From Flavonifractor sp. An82 (GTDB lineage: Bacteria > Bacillota > Clostridia > Oscillospirales > Oscillospiraceae): a DNA stretch of 64,000 nt. The notes beneath the pieces were generated by a model. That model had not been told where the DNA came from and searched no databases. It was given only the letters and a program-made list of their open reading frames with translations. Where the stretch lies: NCBI RefSeq assembly GCF_002159265.1, contig NZ_NFHG01000014.1, positions 29,814 through 93,813 on the forward strand, given 5' to 3'. A program made the position numbers and the translations under genes. Of this stretch, positions 29,330 through 38,309 are shown one piece after another; the first letter of the stretch is position 1, and every line of letters starts with the position of its first letter.

Positions 29330-31072
29330 ATGAAGAAAAAACGGGGCCTGACCAGCTGCATCCAGGAATTCAAGCGGGATACCATCCTCACGCCCATCTT
29401 TGTGATCGGCGAGGTGGCCTTTGACGTGCTCATCCCCATGATGACCGGTAAGCTGCTGGATGAGGGCGTCAAGGCGGGCAGTATGGCCCATATCATCCAG
29501 TATGGCGTTCTGGTTATTGCCATGGCCATGATCGCCCTGCTGCTGGGCGCCCTGTCGGGACGGTTCGCCGCCCGGGCGTCCACCGGCTTCTCCCGCAACC
29601 TGCGTCGGGAGATGTACCGCAATGTACAGAAATTTTCCTTTTCCAACATCGATAAGTACTCCACCGGCGGTATCATTACCCGTCTGACCACCGATGTGAC
29701 CAACGTTCAGATGGCTTTCATGATGATCATCCGCATCGCAGTGCGCTGCCCCATCATGCTCATCTGTGCCTGGGTGCTGACCTTTACCATCAACCCCCAG
29801 CTGGCCCTTATTTTCCTCATCGTCATTCCCATCCTGGCGGTGGGTCTGCTGGTCATCATGAAGTCCGCCCATCCTCTCTTTGAGCGGGTGTTCAAGAAGT
29901 ATGACTGGCTGAACAACGTGGTGCAGGAAAACCTGCTGGGCATCCGGGTGGTCAAGTCTTTCGTTCGGGAGGACCATGAGCGGGAGAAGTTCGGCAAGGT
30001 GTCCAACGAGATCTATATGGACTTCTCCAAGGCCGAAAAGCTGGTGGCCTTCAACATGCCCCTGATGCAGATCTGTGTCTATGCCTGTATGCTCACCGTG
30101 TCCTGGCTGGGCGCCAACCTGGTGGTGGGCGGCCAGCTGACTACCGGCCAGCTTACCAGTATGTTCAGCTACACCATGATGATCCTCATGAGCCTGATGA
30201 TGCTGTCCATGGTGCTGGTCATGATCATCATCTCCCGGGCCTCCGCCGAGCGTATCGTGGAACTGCTCAACGAGGAGAGCGATCTGAAGAACGGCCCCGA
30301 TCCCATCCATGAGGTGAAGGACGGCTCCGTGGTCTTTGAGAACGTCAGCTTCAGCTATGCCAAGGACCCCACCAAGGAGTGCCTGAAGGATGTGAACCTG
30401 ATCATCAAATCCGGTGAGACCGTGGGCATCCTGGGCGGCACCGGTACCTCCAAGACCACCCTGGTCCAGCTGATCCCCCGTCTGTACGACGCCACCGAGG
30501 GCCGCGTGCTGGTGGGCGGCGTGGACGTGCGGGACTACGACATGGAGGCCCTCCGGGAGCAGGTGGCCATGGTGCTCCAGAAAAACGTGCTCTTCTCCGG
30601 TACCATCAAGGAGAACCTGCGCTGGGGCAACAAGGAGGCCACCGACGAGGAGATGGTCCGGGTGTGCAAGCTGGCCCAGGCTGACTCCTTCGTGCAGGAG
30701 TTCCCCGACAAGTACAACACCCATATCGAGCAGGGCGGCTCCAACGTATCCGGCGGCCAGAAGCAGCGGCTTTGTATCGCCCGGGCCCTGCTGAAGAAGC
30801 CCAAGATCCTCATCCTGGACGACTCCACCTCCGCCGTGGACACCAAGACCGACGCCCTCATCCGCAAGGCCTTCCGGGAGGAGATCCCCGACACCACCAA
30901 GTTCATCATCGCCCAGCGTATTTCCTCCATCGAGGACGCCGACAAGATCCTGGTGATGGACGGCGGCAAGATCGCCGCTATGGGCACCCACGATGAGCTG
31001 CTCAAGACCTGCGACATTTACCGAGAGATCTATGAATCCCAGACGAGAGGAGGCGGCGAGGATGAAAACTAA
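29330..31072 (+). CDS. ABC exporter half-transporter, degenerate-site subunit (second cassette)
   Basis: This 580-residue TMD-NBD protein has six membrane segments (about 15-300) and a C-terminal ATPase domain. The ATPase is non-consensus. Walker A is GGTGTSKTTL with Ser in place of the second Gly, Walker B is ILILDDSTSAVDT with Asp instead of the catalytic Glu, and the H-loop is IIAQRISS with Gln instead of His. The signature VSGGQKQRL is good. This is the pattern of the degenerate site in heterodimeric exporters such as BmrC or TM287. AAGGAGGGAACCCT precedes the ATG. It is the intact paralogue of the frameshifted gene at 17949. Confidence 0.92.
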   Translation: MKKKRGLTSCIQEFKRDTILTPIFVIGEVAFDVLIPMMTGKLLDEGVKAGSMAHIIQYGVLVIAMAMIALLLGALSGRFAARASTGFSRNLRREMYRNVQKFSFSNIDKYSTGGIITRLTTDVTNVQMAFMMIIRIAVRCPIMLICAWVLTFTINPQLALIFLIVIPILAVGLLVIMKSAHPLFERVFKKYDWLNNVVQENLLGIRVVKSFVREDHEREKFGKVSNEIYMDFSKAEKLVAFNMPLMQICVYACMLTVSWLGANLVVGGQLTTGQLTSMFSYTMMILMSLMMLSMVLVMIIISRASAERIVELLNEESDLKNGPDPIHEVKDGSVVFENVSFSYAKDPTKECLKDVNLIIKSGETVGILGGTGTSKTTLVQLIPRLYDATEGRVLVGGVDVRDYDMEALREQVAMVLQKNVLFSGTIKENLRWGNKEATDEEMVRVCKLAQADSFVQEFPDKYNTHIEQGGSNVSGGQKQRLCIARALLKKPKILILDDSTSAVDTKTDALIRKAFREEIPDTTKFIIAQRISSIEDADKILVMDGGKIAAMGTHDELLKTCDIYREIYESQTRGGGEDEN

Positions 31073-32954
31073 CAACATGCGGCCCGGCTCGCCGGTGAAG
31101 AAATCCCGCACCGTACGCCGCCTGATGGGCTATGTGGGCCGGGGCTACGGCCTCAAGTTCGTGCTGGTGCTGCTGTGCATCCTGGTCAGCGCTATCGCTT
31201 CGGTGTCCGGCTCCTTGTTCCTGGGCTCCCTCATCGACGACTATATCACGCCCCTGCTGGCTATGGACAATCCGGTGTTTGACGGACTGATCCGCGCCCT
31301 CATCATGATGGGCTGCCTGTACCTCACCGGCGCCCTGTGTGCCCTGGCCTACAACCGCCTGATGGTGGGTATCTCCCAAGGCGTGCAGAAGAAGATCCGT
31401 GACGATCTGTTCAGCCACATGCAGTCCCTGCCCATCAAGTATTTTGATACCCACGCCCATGGCGACGTGATGAGCGTGTACACCAACGACGTGGATACCC
31501 TGCGTCAGATGTTCTCCCAGAGCATTCCCCAGGTCATCAACTCCCTGATGATGATCATTGTGGCCTTTGTGGGCATGCTGTTTACCGACCTGATGATGAC
31601 CGGCGTGGTCATCCTGTGTATCATTGTCATGCTGTGCGTCACCCGCTTCCTGGCGGGCCGCAGCGGCCGCTACTTCATCCGCCAGCAGATCAAGCTGGGC
31701 GATCTGAACGGCTATATTGAGGAGATGATCAACGGCCAGAAGGTGGTCAAGGTCTTCTGCCACGAGGAGGAGGCCCAGGAGGGCTTTGACGCGGTGAACG
31801 ACGCTCTCTTTGAGAGCGCCGACAAGGCCAACAAATATGCCAACATCCTCATGCCCATCCTCATCAACATCGGCAACATCCAGTATGTTATCATCGCCAT
31901 GGCCGGCGGCGCTCTGGCCCTCAGCGGCATCGGCGCCGGTATCACCCTGGGTGTCATCGCCACCTTCCTGCAGCTGTCCAAGAGCCTGTCCAACCCCATC
32001 AGCCAGATCTCCCAGCAGCTCAACTCGGTGGTCATGGCTCTGGCCGGTGCCCAGCGTATCTTTGACCTGATGGATGAGCCTGCCGAGGAGGACCACGGCA
32101 CCGTCACTCTGGTGAATGTGGCCTTTGATCAGAACGACAATCTGTACGAAACCAAGGAGCACACCAACCTGTGGGCCTGGAAGGAGCCCCAGGAGGACGG
32201 CAGCTACAAATACACCAAGCTGGCCGGCGACGTGCGCTTTGACCACGTGGACTTTGCCTACGAGGAGGGGAAAACCATCCTCCACGACATCAGCCTCTTC
32301 GCCAAGCCCGGTCAGAAGCTGGCCTTCGTGGGCGCCACCGGCGCAGGCAAGACCACCATCACCAATCTGATCAACCGGTTCTACGATATCGCCGACGGCA
32401 AGATCCATTACGACGGCATCTCCATCAACGACATCAAGAAGACCGACCTGCGGCGCTCTCTGGGCATCGTGCTCCAGGATACCAACCTCTTTACCGGTAC
32501 CGTCCGTGAGAACATCCGCTACGGCAACCTGGACGCCACCGACGAGGAGGTGGAGGCCGCCGCTGTGCTTGCCAACGCCGATGACTTCATCCGCCGCCTG
32601 CCCCAGGGCTACGATACCATGCTCACCGGCAACGGCGCCAACCTGTCTCAGGGCCAGCGGCAGCTCATCGCCATCGCCCGGGCCGCCGTGGCCGATCCCC
32701 CGGTGATGATCCTGGACGAGGCTACCTCTTCCATTGATACCCGTACCGAGGCCATTGTCCAGCGGGGCATGGACTCCCTGATGTGCGGCCGCACCGTCTT
32801 TGTCATCGCCCACCGCCTGTCCACCGTCCGCAACTCCGACGCCATCATGGTGCTGGATCACGGCCGTATCGTGGAGCGGGGCGACCACGAGGATCTGATT
32901 GCCCAGCATGGAGTGTACTACCAGCTGTACACCGGCGCATTCGAGCTGGAATAA
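31062..32954 (+). CDS. ABC exporter half-transporter with canonical ATP site (second cassette)
   Basis: This 630-residue partner subunit starts MKTNNMRPGSPVKK at 31062, behind AGAGGAGGCGG, and overlaps the upstream gene by 11 bases. Earlier in-frame starts lack a ribosome site. It has six membrane segments and a full ATPase set: Walker A FVGATGAGKTTITNL, signature LSQGQRQLI, Walker B MILDEATSSIDT and FVIAHRLSTV. A linker of about 45 residues between the membrane and ATPase domains (FDQNDNLYETKEHTNLWAWK) is longer than in the first cassette. Together with 29330-31072 it should form a functional multidrug or lipid-type exporter. The substrate is unknown. Confidence 0.92.
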   Translation: MKTNNMRPGSPVKKSRTVRRLMGYVGRGYGLKFVLVLLCILVSAIASVSGSLFLGSLIDDYITPLLAMDNPVFDGLIRALIMMGCLYLTGALCALAYNRLMVGISQGVQKKIRDDLFSHMQSLPIKYFDTHAHGDVMSVYTNDVDTLRQMFSQSIPQVINSLMMIIVAFVGMLFTDLMMTGVVILCIIVMLCVTRFLAGRSGRYFIRQQIKLGDLNGYIEEMINGQKVVKVFCHEEEAQEGFDAVNDALFESADKANKYANILMPILINIGNIQYVIIAMAGGALALSGIGAGITLGVIATFLQLSKSLSNPISQISQQLNSVVMALAGAQRIFDLMDEPAEEDHGTVTLVNVAFDQNDNLYETKEHTNLWAWKEPQEDGSYKYTKLAGDVRFDHVDFAYEEGKTILHDISLFAKPGQKLAFVGATGAGKTTITNLINRFYDIADGKIHYDGISINDIKKTDLRRSLGIVLQDTNLFTGTVRENIRYGNLDATDEEVEAAAVLANADDFIRRLPQGYDTMLTGNGANLSQGQRQLIAIARAAVADPPVMILDEATSSIDTRTEAIVQRGMDSLMCGRTVFVIAHRLSTVRNSDAIMVLDHGRIVERGDHEDLIAQHGVYYQLYTGAFELE

Positions 32955-32972
32955 GGTTAAGCCCTCTCTTTG

Positions 32973-33013
32973 CAGCGGGCCGCCCCGGTATCCCGGGACG
33001 GCCCGCTGTTTTT
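32973..33013 (+). terminator. Terminator of the second exporter operon
   Basis: A long GC-rich stem (CAGCGGGCCG with its complement plus an inner CCCGG/CCGGG-type stem) ends in TTTTTCTTT. Confidence 0.88.
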
Positions 33014-33069
33014 CTTTGCCCTGAACAGGGGAGGGAGCGGAAAAAATTTGAGAAATTGAAAAAAAGGAC

Positions 33070-33123
33070 TTGCGCAAAGAGAGAAGTCCTGCTATTATAT
33101 CAATAACAGTAATAGTTACTGTT
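33070..33123 (+). promoter_or_regulatory. Promoter and PerR/Fur-type box of the oxidative-stress regulator
   Basis: TTGCGC (33070-33075), 17 bases, TATTAT (33093-33098) is followed at once by an inverted repeat AACAGTAA-TAG-TTACTGTT (33105-33123). The repeat covers the expected start of transcription, fitting autoregulation by the encoded Fur-family protein. Confidence 0.8.
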
Positions 33124-33149
33124 TACACTCTGCGAGAGAGAGGTGACCT

Positions 33150-33533
33150 ATGAACGGAAAACGGTACTCCCGTCAGCGGGAACTGATTTATCAGGCGCTG
33201 ATGCACACCGACCAGCATCCCACCGCTGAGATGGTGTATCAGTGGCTGAAGCCCACCAACCCTAACCTGAGTCTGGGGACAGTATACCGCAACCTGAACG
33301 TGCTGGTGGATGAGGGGGCCGCGGTGCGGATGGCCTTCCCGGTGGAACGGTATGACGCCAACGTCGAACCCCATTCCCACTTCCGCTGCGAGGTCTGCGG
33401 CGGGGTGTTTGACTTGGATCTGCCCTATGACAAGCAGCTGGATGAGAAGGCGCTGCTGGTCAGCGGCCACGACATCAAGAGCCATGAGCTGCTGTTTCAT
33501 GGGGTGTGCGTCAACTGCAAACCGAAGCATTGA
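33150..33533 (+). CDS. perR: Fur-family regulator, PerR-like
   Basis: This 127-residue metal-dependent repressor has a winged helix (PTAEMVYQWLKPTNPNLSLGTVYRNLNVL). Residues aligning with the PerR regulatory metal site are present: H23, D69, H75 and H77 in YDANVEPHSHF. A structural zinc site uses C80, C83, C120 and C123. PerR uses an Asp where Fur uses Glu, and D69 favours PerR. It directly precedes superoxide reductase and rubrerythrin, the classic anaerobe PerR regulon, and carries a palindromic box over its own promoter. The paralogue type (PerR rather than Fur or Zur) is inferred from residues and context. Confidence 0.87.
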   Translation: MNGKRYSRQRELIYQALMHTDQHPTAEMVYQWLKPTNPNLSLGTVYRNLNVLVDEGAAVRMAFPVERYDANVEPHSHFRCEVCGGVFDLDLPYDKQLDEKALLVSGHDIKSHELLFHGVCVNCKPKH

Positions 33534-33606
33534 GTTTTTAACACGGATATGGTAAGTTTAATTTGCACGAAAGTGCCTATACTGATTTTAGAAAGGATGT
33601 ATCCAC

Positions 33607-33993
33607 ATGGAGTTTAAACTGTATCGCTGCGCCCACTGCGGCAATGTCGTATTCAAGGTCGTCGACAAGGGTGTTCCCGTCATGTGCTGCGGCCAGAAGA
33701 TGGAAGAGATCGTGCCCAATACCACCGACGCTGCTCAGGAGAAGCACGTGCCTGTGGTGGAGAAGACCGCTCACGGCAGCGGCAGCTCTGTGACCGTCAA
33801 GGTGGGCGGCGTGGAGCATCCCATGCTGCCGGAGCACTATATCTCCCTGATTGCCGTGGTGGACGGCGACACCGTGACCATGAAGTTCCCCAAGCCCGGC
33901 GACGCGCCCGAGCTGAAGACCTTCTGCCGGAGCGACAAGGTGGAGGCCTATGAGATCTGCAATCTCCATGGCTTCTGGAAGGGCGAAGGCTGA
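33607..33993 (+). CDS. dfx: Superoxide reductase (desulfoferrodoxin)
   Basis: This 128-residue enzyme reduces superoxide to peroxide without making oxygen. It has both iron centres. An N-terminal desulforedoxin-like site uses C8, C11, C27 and C28. The catalytic centre uses E45-K46-H47, H71, H77, C118 and H121 (EKHVPV, HPMLPEHY, CNLHG). AAAGGATGTATCCAC precedes the ATG. The gap before it holds a GCAC-GAAA-GTGC hairpin and a possible TATACT -10 element, so it may have a promoter besides readthrough from perR. It pairs functionally with rubrerythrin next door, which removes the peroxide. Confidence 0.96.
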   Translation: MEFKLYRCAHCGNVVFKVVDKGVPVMCCGQKMEEIVPNTTDAAQEKHVPVVEKTAHGSGSSVTVKVGGVEHPMLPEHYISLIAVVDGDTVTMKFPKPGDAPELKTFCRSDKVEAYEICNLHGFWKGEG

Positions 33994-34031
33994 TTTAACA
34001 CTTTATATTTAGATTAGAAAGGATGACTGTT

Positions 34032-34565
34032 ATGGAACTGAAGGGCAGCAAGACTGAAGCCAATCTGTGGAAAGCGTTTGCCGGCGAGAGCATGGCTCGC
34101 AACAAGTACACCTATTTTGCCAGCAAGGCCAAGAAGGAAGGCTACGAGCAGATCGCGGCCATCTTCGAGGAAACCGCCGGCAATGAGAAGGAGCACGCCA
34201 AGCTGTGGTTCAAGGAGCTGGGCGGCATCGGCGACACCATGGCCAACCTGAAGTCCGCCGCCGCCGGTGAGCACGAAGAGTGGACCGAGATGTACAAGGA
34301 GATGGCCGAGACCGCCCGCGAGGAGGGCTTTGAGAAGCTGGCCTTCCTGTTTGAGGGCGTCCTCAAGATCGAGAAGGAGCACGAGGAGCGCTACCTGACC
34401 CTCCTGAAGAACCTGGAGGAGGGCGTGGTCTTCAAGCGGGGCGACGAGTATATGTGGAAGTGCCGTAACTGCGGCCACATCCACTTCGGCAAAGAGGCCC
34501 CCCAGGTGTGCCCTGTGTGCGCTCATCCCCAGGCCTATTTCGAGATCCGCGCTGTCAACTACTAA
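34032..34565 (+). CDS. rbr: Rubrerythrin
   Basis: This 177-residue non-heme iron peroxidase has an N-terminal four-helix diiron domain (AGESMARNKYTYFA, EETAGNEKEHAKLW, GVLKIEKEHEERY) and a C-terminal rubredoxin-like site (CRNCGHIHFG, CPVCAHP). I start it at 34032 (MELKGSKTEANL), because the AAAGG site is then nine bases upstream, the same spacing as in the superoxide reductase gene. The in-frame ATG at 34023 is too close. It lies 38 bases after dfx and ends at a strong terminator, so it shares that unit. It detoxifies hydrogen peroxide using reduced rubredoxin-type donors. Confidence 0.95.
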   Translation: MELKGSKTEANLWKAFAGESMARNKYTYFASKAKKEGYEQIAAIFEETAGNEKEHAKLWFKELGGIGDTMANLKSAAAGEHEEWTEMYKEMAETAREEGFEKLAFLFEGVLKIEKEHEERYLTLLKNLEEGVVFKRGDEYMWKCRNCGHIHFGKEAPQVCPVCAHPQAYFEIRAVNY

Positions 34566-34577
34566 GCAGAATAAGCG

Positions 34578-34616
34578 ACAGGCCGCAGAATCATCTGATT
34601 CTGCGGCCTGTTTTTT
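34578..34616 (+). terminator. Terminator of the perR-dfx-rbr unit
   Basis: A 15-bp perfect stem (34579-34593 with 34596-34610) with a two-base loop and six T residues. It touches the stop codon of the convergent acetyltransferase. Confidence 0.9.
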
Positions 34617-35118
34617 ACGCCAGCCCGGGGCGAATCCGGGCCATCATATACTCGTCTGCATACTTGCCGTCCCGGACGGTGGTCATCCGCTTGAGGCCTT
34701 CTTTTTCAAAGCCAAGCTTCTCATAGAGGTGGATGGCACGCTCGTTGTCCGCAAAGACGGTGAGCTCCACCCGCACCAGCATGAGCCAGTTGTCTGCCAG
34801 GTCCAGCAGTGTCTTTAAAAGGGCGGTACCCACCCCTGCATTCTGATAGTCGGTATGGACAAACAGGCCCACGCTGCCCACGTGGCGCATCCGGGGATTG
34901 CCCTCCAAGTGGAGACCCGCTGCGCCGATAACGGTGCCGTCCTCCAGTACCGCCACGAAGTGATGGTCGTTGGGGCCCAGATTGGCCACAAAAGCGTTAC
35001 TGTCTGCGGTGCGGCAGGAGGGAAGGCCCAAGGTGGTCTCAAAGACTCCGGGCATCCGGCGCAGGGCCGCGGTGCCAGCGGCGTCCCGGGGTTCCGTGGG
35101 ACGAATGGTGTAGTTCAT
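34615..35118 (-). CDS. GNAT-family N-acetyltransferase
   Basis: This 167-residue protein starts MNYTIRPTEPRDAAGTAALR at 35118, with GGGAGG seven bases upstream. It shows the GNAT fold: a beta-strand pair GSVGLFVHTDYQNAGVGTALL (acetyl-CoA loop Q-N-A-G-V-G) and C-terminal NERAIHLYEKLGFEKEGLKR. It is closest in feel to the YhhY/PhnO-like amino-group acetyltransferases, but the substrate is unknown. It is monocistronic and converges on rbr. Confidence 0.88.
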   Translation of the reverse strand: MNYTIRPTEPRDAAGTAALRRMPGVFETTLGLPSCRTADSNAFVANLGPNDHHFVAVLEDGTVIGAAGLHLEGNPRMRHVGSVGLFVHTDYQNAGVGTALLKTLLDLADNWLMLVRVELTVFADNERAIHLYEKLGFEKEGLKRMTTVRDGKYADEYMMARIRPGLA

Positions 35119-35164
35119 AATAATGCCTCCCAAACAGATTTGGATCATATTAGCATATCCGACC

Positions 35165-35202
35165 ATAAAAAGCAACCGCCCGGGCTATGTGCCCAGGCGG
35201 TT
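35165..35202 (-). terminator. Terminator of the DegV gene
   Basis: A 12-bp stem (one wobble) on the minus strand followed by GCTTTTTATGG, 15 bases after the degV stop. Confidence 0.8.
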
Positions 35203-35216
35203 TGCGGTACGTTGGC

Positions 35217-36053
35217 TTAGTAGGCGGCAATTACACCGCCGTCGTTGGCGTACACCGTGGAGATGCCGCCGGTCTCACCGATGATGACCTCGGAGAACTT
35301 GCACTGCTTCTGCACCAGCTCCTTGAGATGGAAGGCCCGGTCCAGGCAGTTGCAGTGGACGATGCACAGACGTCGTCCGGCGTGGCCGGGGTCGGCCGCC
35401 ATCAGGGCCGCCATCTTGCTCAGGGCCTGCTTGATGGACATGGCCTGGCCCTTTTTGCAGATCTCACCCTCGGGGGTGGAGCCCATCAGCAGCTTGATGC
35501 GCAGGGTGCTGGTGACCAGGGCCTGGGTGCGGGTGAGCCGCCCGTTCTTGCGCAGGTTGTCCAGGGTCTCCAGCACAAACAGGGTGTTCATCTCGCTGAT
35601 ATAGGAGGAGGCCCGGCTGACTACGGTGGTGAAGTCCAGCCCCGCTTCCGCCAGTTCCTGGAGCTTCAGGGCCACCAGCACCTCGCCGGCGGAGGCGGAG
35701 CAGGAGTTGAAGATGTGAATGTTGGCGCCGGGGTGATCCTCCAGCCACAGATTGCGGGCCTGGGCCGCCGCGTTGTGGGAGCCGGACAGCAGGGCGGACA
35801 GGGTGACCACATAGATGTCGTCCGCCCCGCAGTCAAAGGCGTCCAGATACTGGGCGGGGGAAGGGCAGGCGGACTGGGGGGCCGTGGGGCAGTCCCGCAT
35901 CTTCTGGAGAAGAGCACCCTGGTCAAAGGTCTCGTCGTCCACAATGGTTTCGCTTCCCACCCGGATGGTCAGGGGGACCTTGACAAAGCAGTCCTCCCGC
36001 AGCTGGGCGGGGGAGAGGTCACAACAGCTGTCAACAATGATCTTAAAACTCAT
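35217..36053 (-). CDS. DegV-family fatty-acid-binding protein
   Basis: This 278-residue protein belongs to the DegV/FakB family, which binds a fatty acid for phosphorylation by FakA. Family motifs include the N-terminal IIVDSCCDLS, the CPSPAQYLDAF segment, TLSALLSGSHNAA and the IIGETGGISTVYAN end. The start at 36053 (MSFKIIVDS) is preceded by GAGGG, and an upstream in-frame ATG is unsupported. It stands alone and no fakA is in the window. The bound lipid cannot be predicted. Confidence 0.9.
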   Translation of the reverse strand: MSFKIIVDSCCDLSPAQLREDCFVKVPLTIRVGSETIVDDETFDQGALLQKMRDCPTAPQSACPSPAQYLDAFDCGADDIYVVTLSALLSGSHNAAAQARNLWLEDHPGANIHIFNSCSASAGEVLVALKLQELAEAGLDFTTVVSRASSYISEMNTLFVLETLDNLRKNGRLTRTQALVTSTLRIKLLMGSTPEGEICKKGQAMSIKQALSKMAALMAADPGHAGRRLCIVHCNCLDRAFHLKELVQKQCKFSEVIIGETGGISTVYANDGGVIAAY

Positions 36054-36179
36054 AACAAAAACCCTCGAATATAATTTCAAAGATGATATTGCTTATTGGC
36101 GCTATTGTAACACCATTTGGAAGAAAAGTAAAGGGAGAAAGTGTGAACGATCTGGAACAGATGGGAAAAATCCGCACAC

Positions 36180-37538
36180 TTACCAGGTAAAACGGTCGGA
36201 GGCTCCCACCAGGATGCGGGCGGAGCAGGGGGGAACAGACAGCCAGGTGCGGCCGCCGTCATTGTTGAAGATGGCATTGTCATGGAGCACATCCTGGAGC
36301 ACCGGCTCCTGATGGGGGAACTCCACATGGACCTCCTGGGGTTCCAGATTGAGCACCACATAGACCCGCTGGCTGTCGGTGGCCCGGCGGAAGACCAGCT
36401 GCTGGTTCTTGATGACTACGTTCTCATACTGGCCCTCCTGGAGGGCGGGGAAGGCGGCGCGGATCTTGGCCAGCTTGGCCAGGTGGGCGCACAGGCTCTG
36501 ATCCAGCTCCATCATATCCTCCAGCTTCAGGCAGGGACGCAGGGGAGCGTCGGAGTCCCTGGTGCGCTCTCCCTTCAGGGCCCACTCACTGCCGTAGTAG
36601 ATGGAGGGCACGCCGGGCATGGTGTACAGCAGGGTGTACAGGTTGTTGATATGGGCCGGGTCCTTCAGCTTGGAGGCCAGCCGGTCCACGTCGTGGTTGT
36701 CGGCGAAGTTATACAGGGTGATATTGCGGTAGATGCCGCCGGGGCCGCACTGGCGGTGGAGGGAGTGGGCGATCTCGAAGTAGTTCTTGTCGTTGTGGGA
36801 GGACCACAGACCCTTCCAGCACTCGTAGTTGGTCACCGAGTCCAGCATGTCCGGGTTGGCCCAGCGGGCATAGTCCCCGTGGATGATCTCGCCCATGAGC
36901 CAGAAGTCGGGGTTTTTCTCCTTCACAAAGCCCTTGAGGGTACGGAAGAAGTCAAAATCCACGCAGTCGGCGGCGTCCAGCCGCAGGCCGTCGATGTGGA
37001 ACCGGTCCATCCACATGGCCACCGCGTCCAGCAGGTGGCGCACCACGTCGGGATTGCGCAGGTTGAGCTTCACCAGCTCGTAATGGCCCTGCCAGGCGGT
37101 ATACCAGAAGGGGTCGCCCATGGGGGAGGGGCCGCCGAAGTTCAGGTCGTGGAACCAGCCGCAGTAGGGAGAGCCCTGGCCGTGCTCCTGTACGTCCCGG
37201 AAGGCCCAGAAGCCCCGGCCCACGTGGTTGAATACCCCGTCCAGCACCACCCGGATGCCATTCTCATGGAGTTCATCGCACAGGGCGGCAAAGGAGTCGT
37301 TGTCCCCCAGACGGCGGTCGATCTGGAAGTAGTCGGTGGTGTCGTAACCGTGCTTCACCGACTGGAACACGGGACCCAGGTAGAGGGCATTGACCCCCAG
37401 CTCCTTCAGGTGGGGGATCCAGTCCTTCAGCTTGTCCAGCCGGGGCACCGGAGCTCCGCCGGGGTTATACTCCGGCGCGCCGCAGAACCCCAGGGGGTAG
37501 ATGTGGTAGAACACGGACTGATTGACCCAATGACTCAT
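36180..37538 (-). CDS. GH13 alpha-amylase-family glycosidase
   Basis: This 452-residue cytoplasmic enzyme has no signal peptide. It shows the GH13 conserved regions DGVFNHVGRG, GLRLDAADCV (nucleophile Asp), LMGEIIHGDY (acid Glu) and NFADNHDVDR (third Asp), and ends in a small beta domain. It resembles neopullulanase, cyclomaltodextrinase or oligo-glucosidase enzymes but lacks their usual N-terminal CBM34 domain. Malto-oligosaccharides are the likely substrate. The start at 37538 (MSHWVNQSVFYHIYP) has GGAGGAGTCAACC before it. It lies just upstream of degV with a 126-base gap. The gap has no clear signal. Confidence 0.87.
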   Translation of the reverse strand: MSHWVNQSVFYHIYPLGFCGAPEYNPGGAPVPRLDKLKDWIPHLKELGVNALYLGPVFQSVKHGYDTTDYFQIDRRLGDNDSFAALCDELHENGIRVVLDGVFNHVGRGFWAFRDVQEHGQGSPYCGWFHDLNFGGPSPMGDPFWYTAWQGHYELVKLNLRNPDVVRHLLDAVAMWMDRFHIDGLRLDAADCVDFDFFRTLKGFVKEKNPDFWLMGEIIHGDYARWANPDMLDSVTNYECWKGLWSSHNDKNYFEIAHSLHRQCGPGGIYRNITLYNFADNHDVDRLASKLKDPAHINNLYTLLYTMPGVPSIYYGSEWALKGERTRDSDAPLRPCLKLEDMMELDQSLCAHLAKLAKIRAAFPALQEGQYENVVIKNQQLVFRRATDSQRVYVVLNLEPQEVHVEFPHQEPVLQDVLHDNAIFNNDGGRTWLSVPPCSARILVGASDRFTW

Positions 37539-37568
37539 GGTTGACTCCTCCAGTCTCAAATAAATATA

Positions 37569-38309
37569 TTATACCTCTTCTTCCAGCTCCCGCAGCAGCT
37601 TCTGGTCCTCCTTGGAGGACAGGTCCAGCTTTTCATACAGATCGGGCCGCCGCTGGCGGGTGCGGAGGATGGACTGCTTGCGCCGCCACTGGGCGATCTT
37701 TTTGTGGTCGCCGGAGCGGAGGATGGGGGGGACCTTGCGGCCGTGCCACTCCTCGGGACGGGAGTACTGGGGGTACTCCAGCATGCCGTTCCAGTGGCTC
37801 TCGTTTTCAAAGCACTCGGGGTCGGCCAGCACGCCGGGCACCAGCCGGGCCACCGCGTCGGCCACCACCATGGCGGCCAGCTCGCCGCCGGTGAGCACAA
37901 AGTCGCCGATGGAGATCTCCTCGTCCACGCACTCGTCGATGAAGCGCTGGTCGATGCCCTCGTAGTGGCCGCACACTAGGATCAGATGGTCGCAGTCGTC
38001 CCGCAGGCGGCGAGCGTCGGACTCGGTAAAGGTCTTGCCGCAGGGGGACATATAGATGGTGTGGCCGGGGCCGTAGGTGTCCACGATGTGCGTCCAGCAC
38101 TGGTAGAGGGGATCGGCCTGCATCACCGCCCCCCGGCCGCCGCCGTAGGGGTAGTCGTCCACCTGCTTCTGCTTGTTGAGGGTGTAGTCCCGGATCTGGT
38201 GGGCCTCGATGCGGATGATGTCCCGCTCCTGAGCCCGGCCCAGGATGGACTCATTCATCATGTCGCCCACAGTCAGATCAAAGAGGGTCATGATATCAAT
38301 GCTATACAT
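37569..38309 (-). CDS. trmD: tRNA (guanine37-N1)-methyltransferase
   Basis: TrmD methylates G37 next to the anticodon using S-adenosylmethionine. The 246-residue protein has the SPOUT knot signatures YPYGGGRGAVMQADPL, LVCGHYEGIDQRFID and ISIGDFVLTGGELAAM. I start at 38309 (MYSIDIMTLFDL), which overlaps rimM by eight bases and matches the family's usual start. The ATG at 38327 adds only six residues. GAGGGG precedes it. rimM-trmD coupling is common in Bacteria. Confidence 0.95.
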   Translation of the reverse strand: MYSIDIMTLFDLTVGDMMNESILGRAQERDIIRIEAHQIRDYTLNKQKQVDDYPYGGGRGAVMQADPLYQCWTHIVDTYGPGHTIYMSPCGKTFTESDARRLRDDCDHLILVCGHYEGIDQRFIDECVDEEISIGDFVLTGGELAAMVVADAVARLVPGVLADPECFENESHWNGMLEYPQYSRPEEWHGRKVPPILRSGDHKKIAQWRRKQSILRTRQRRPDLYEKLDLSSKEDQKLLRELEEEV

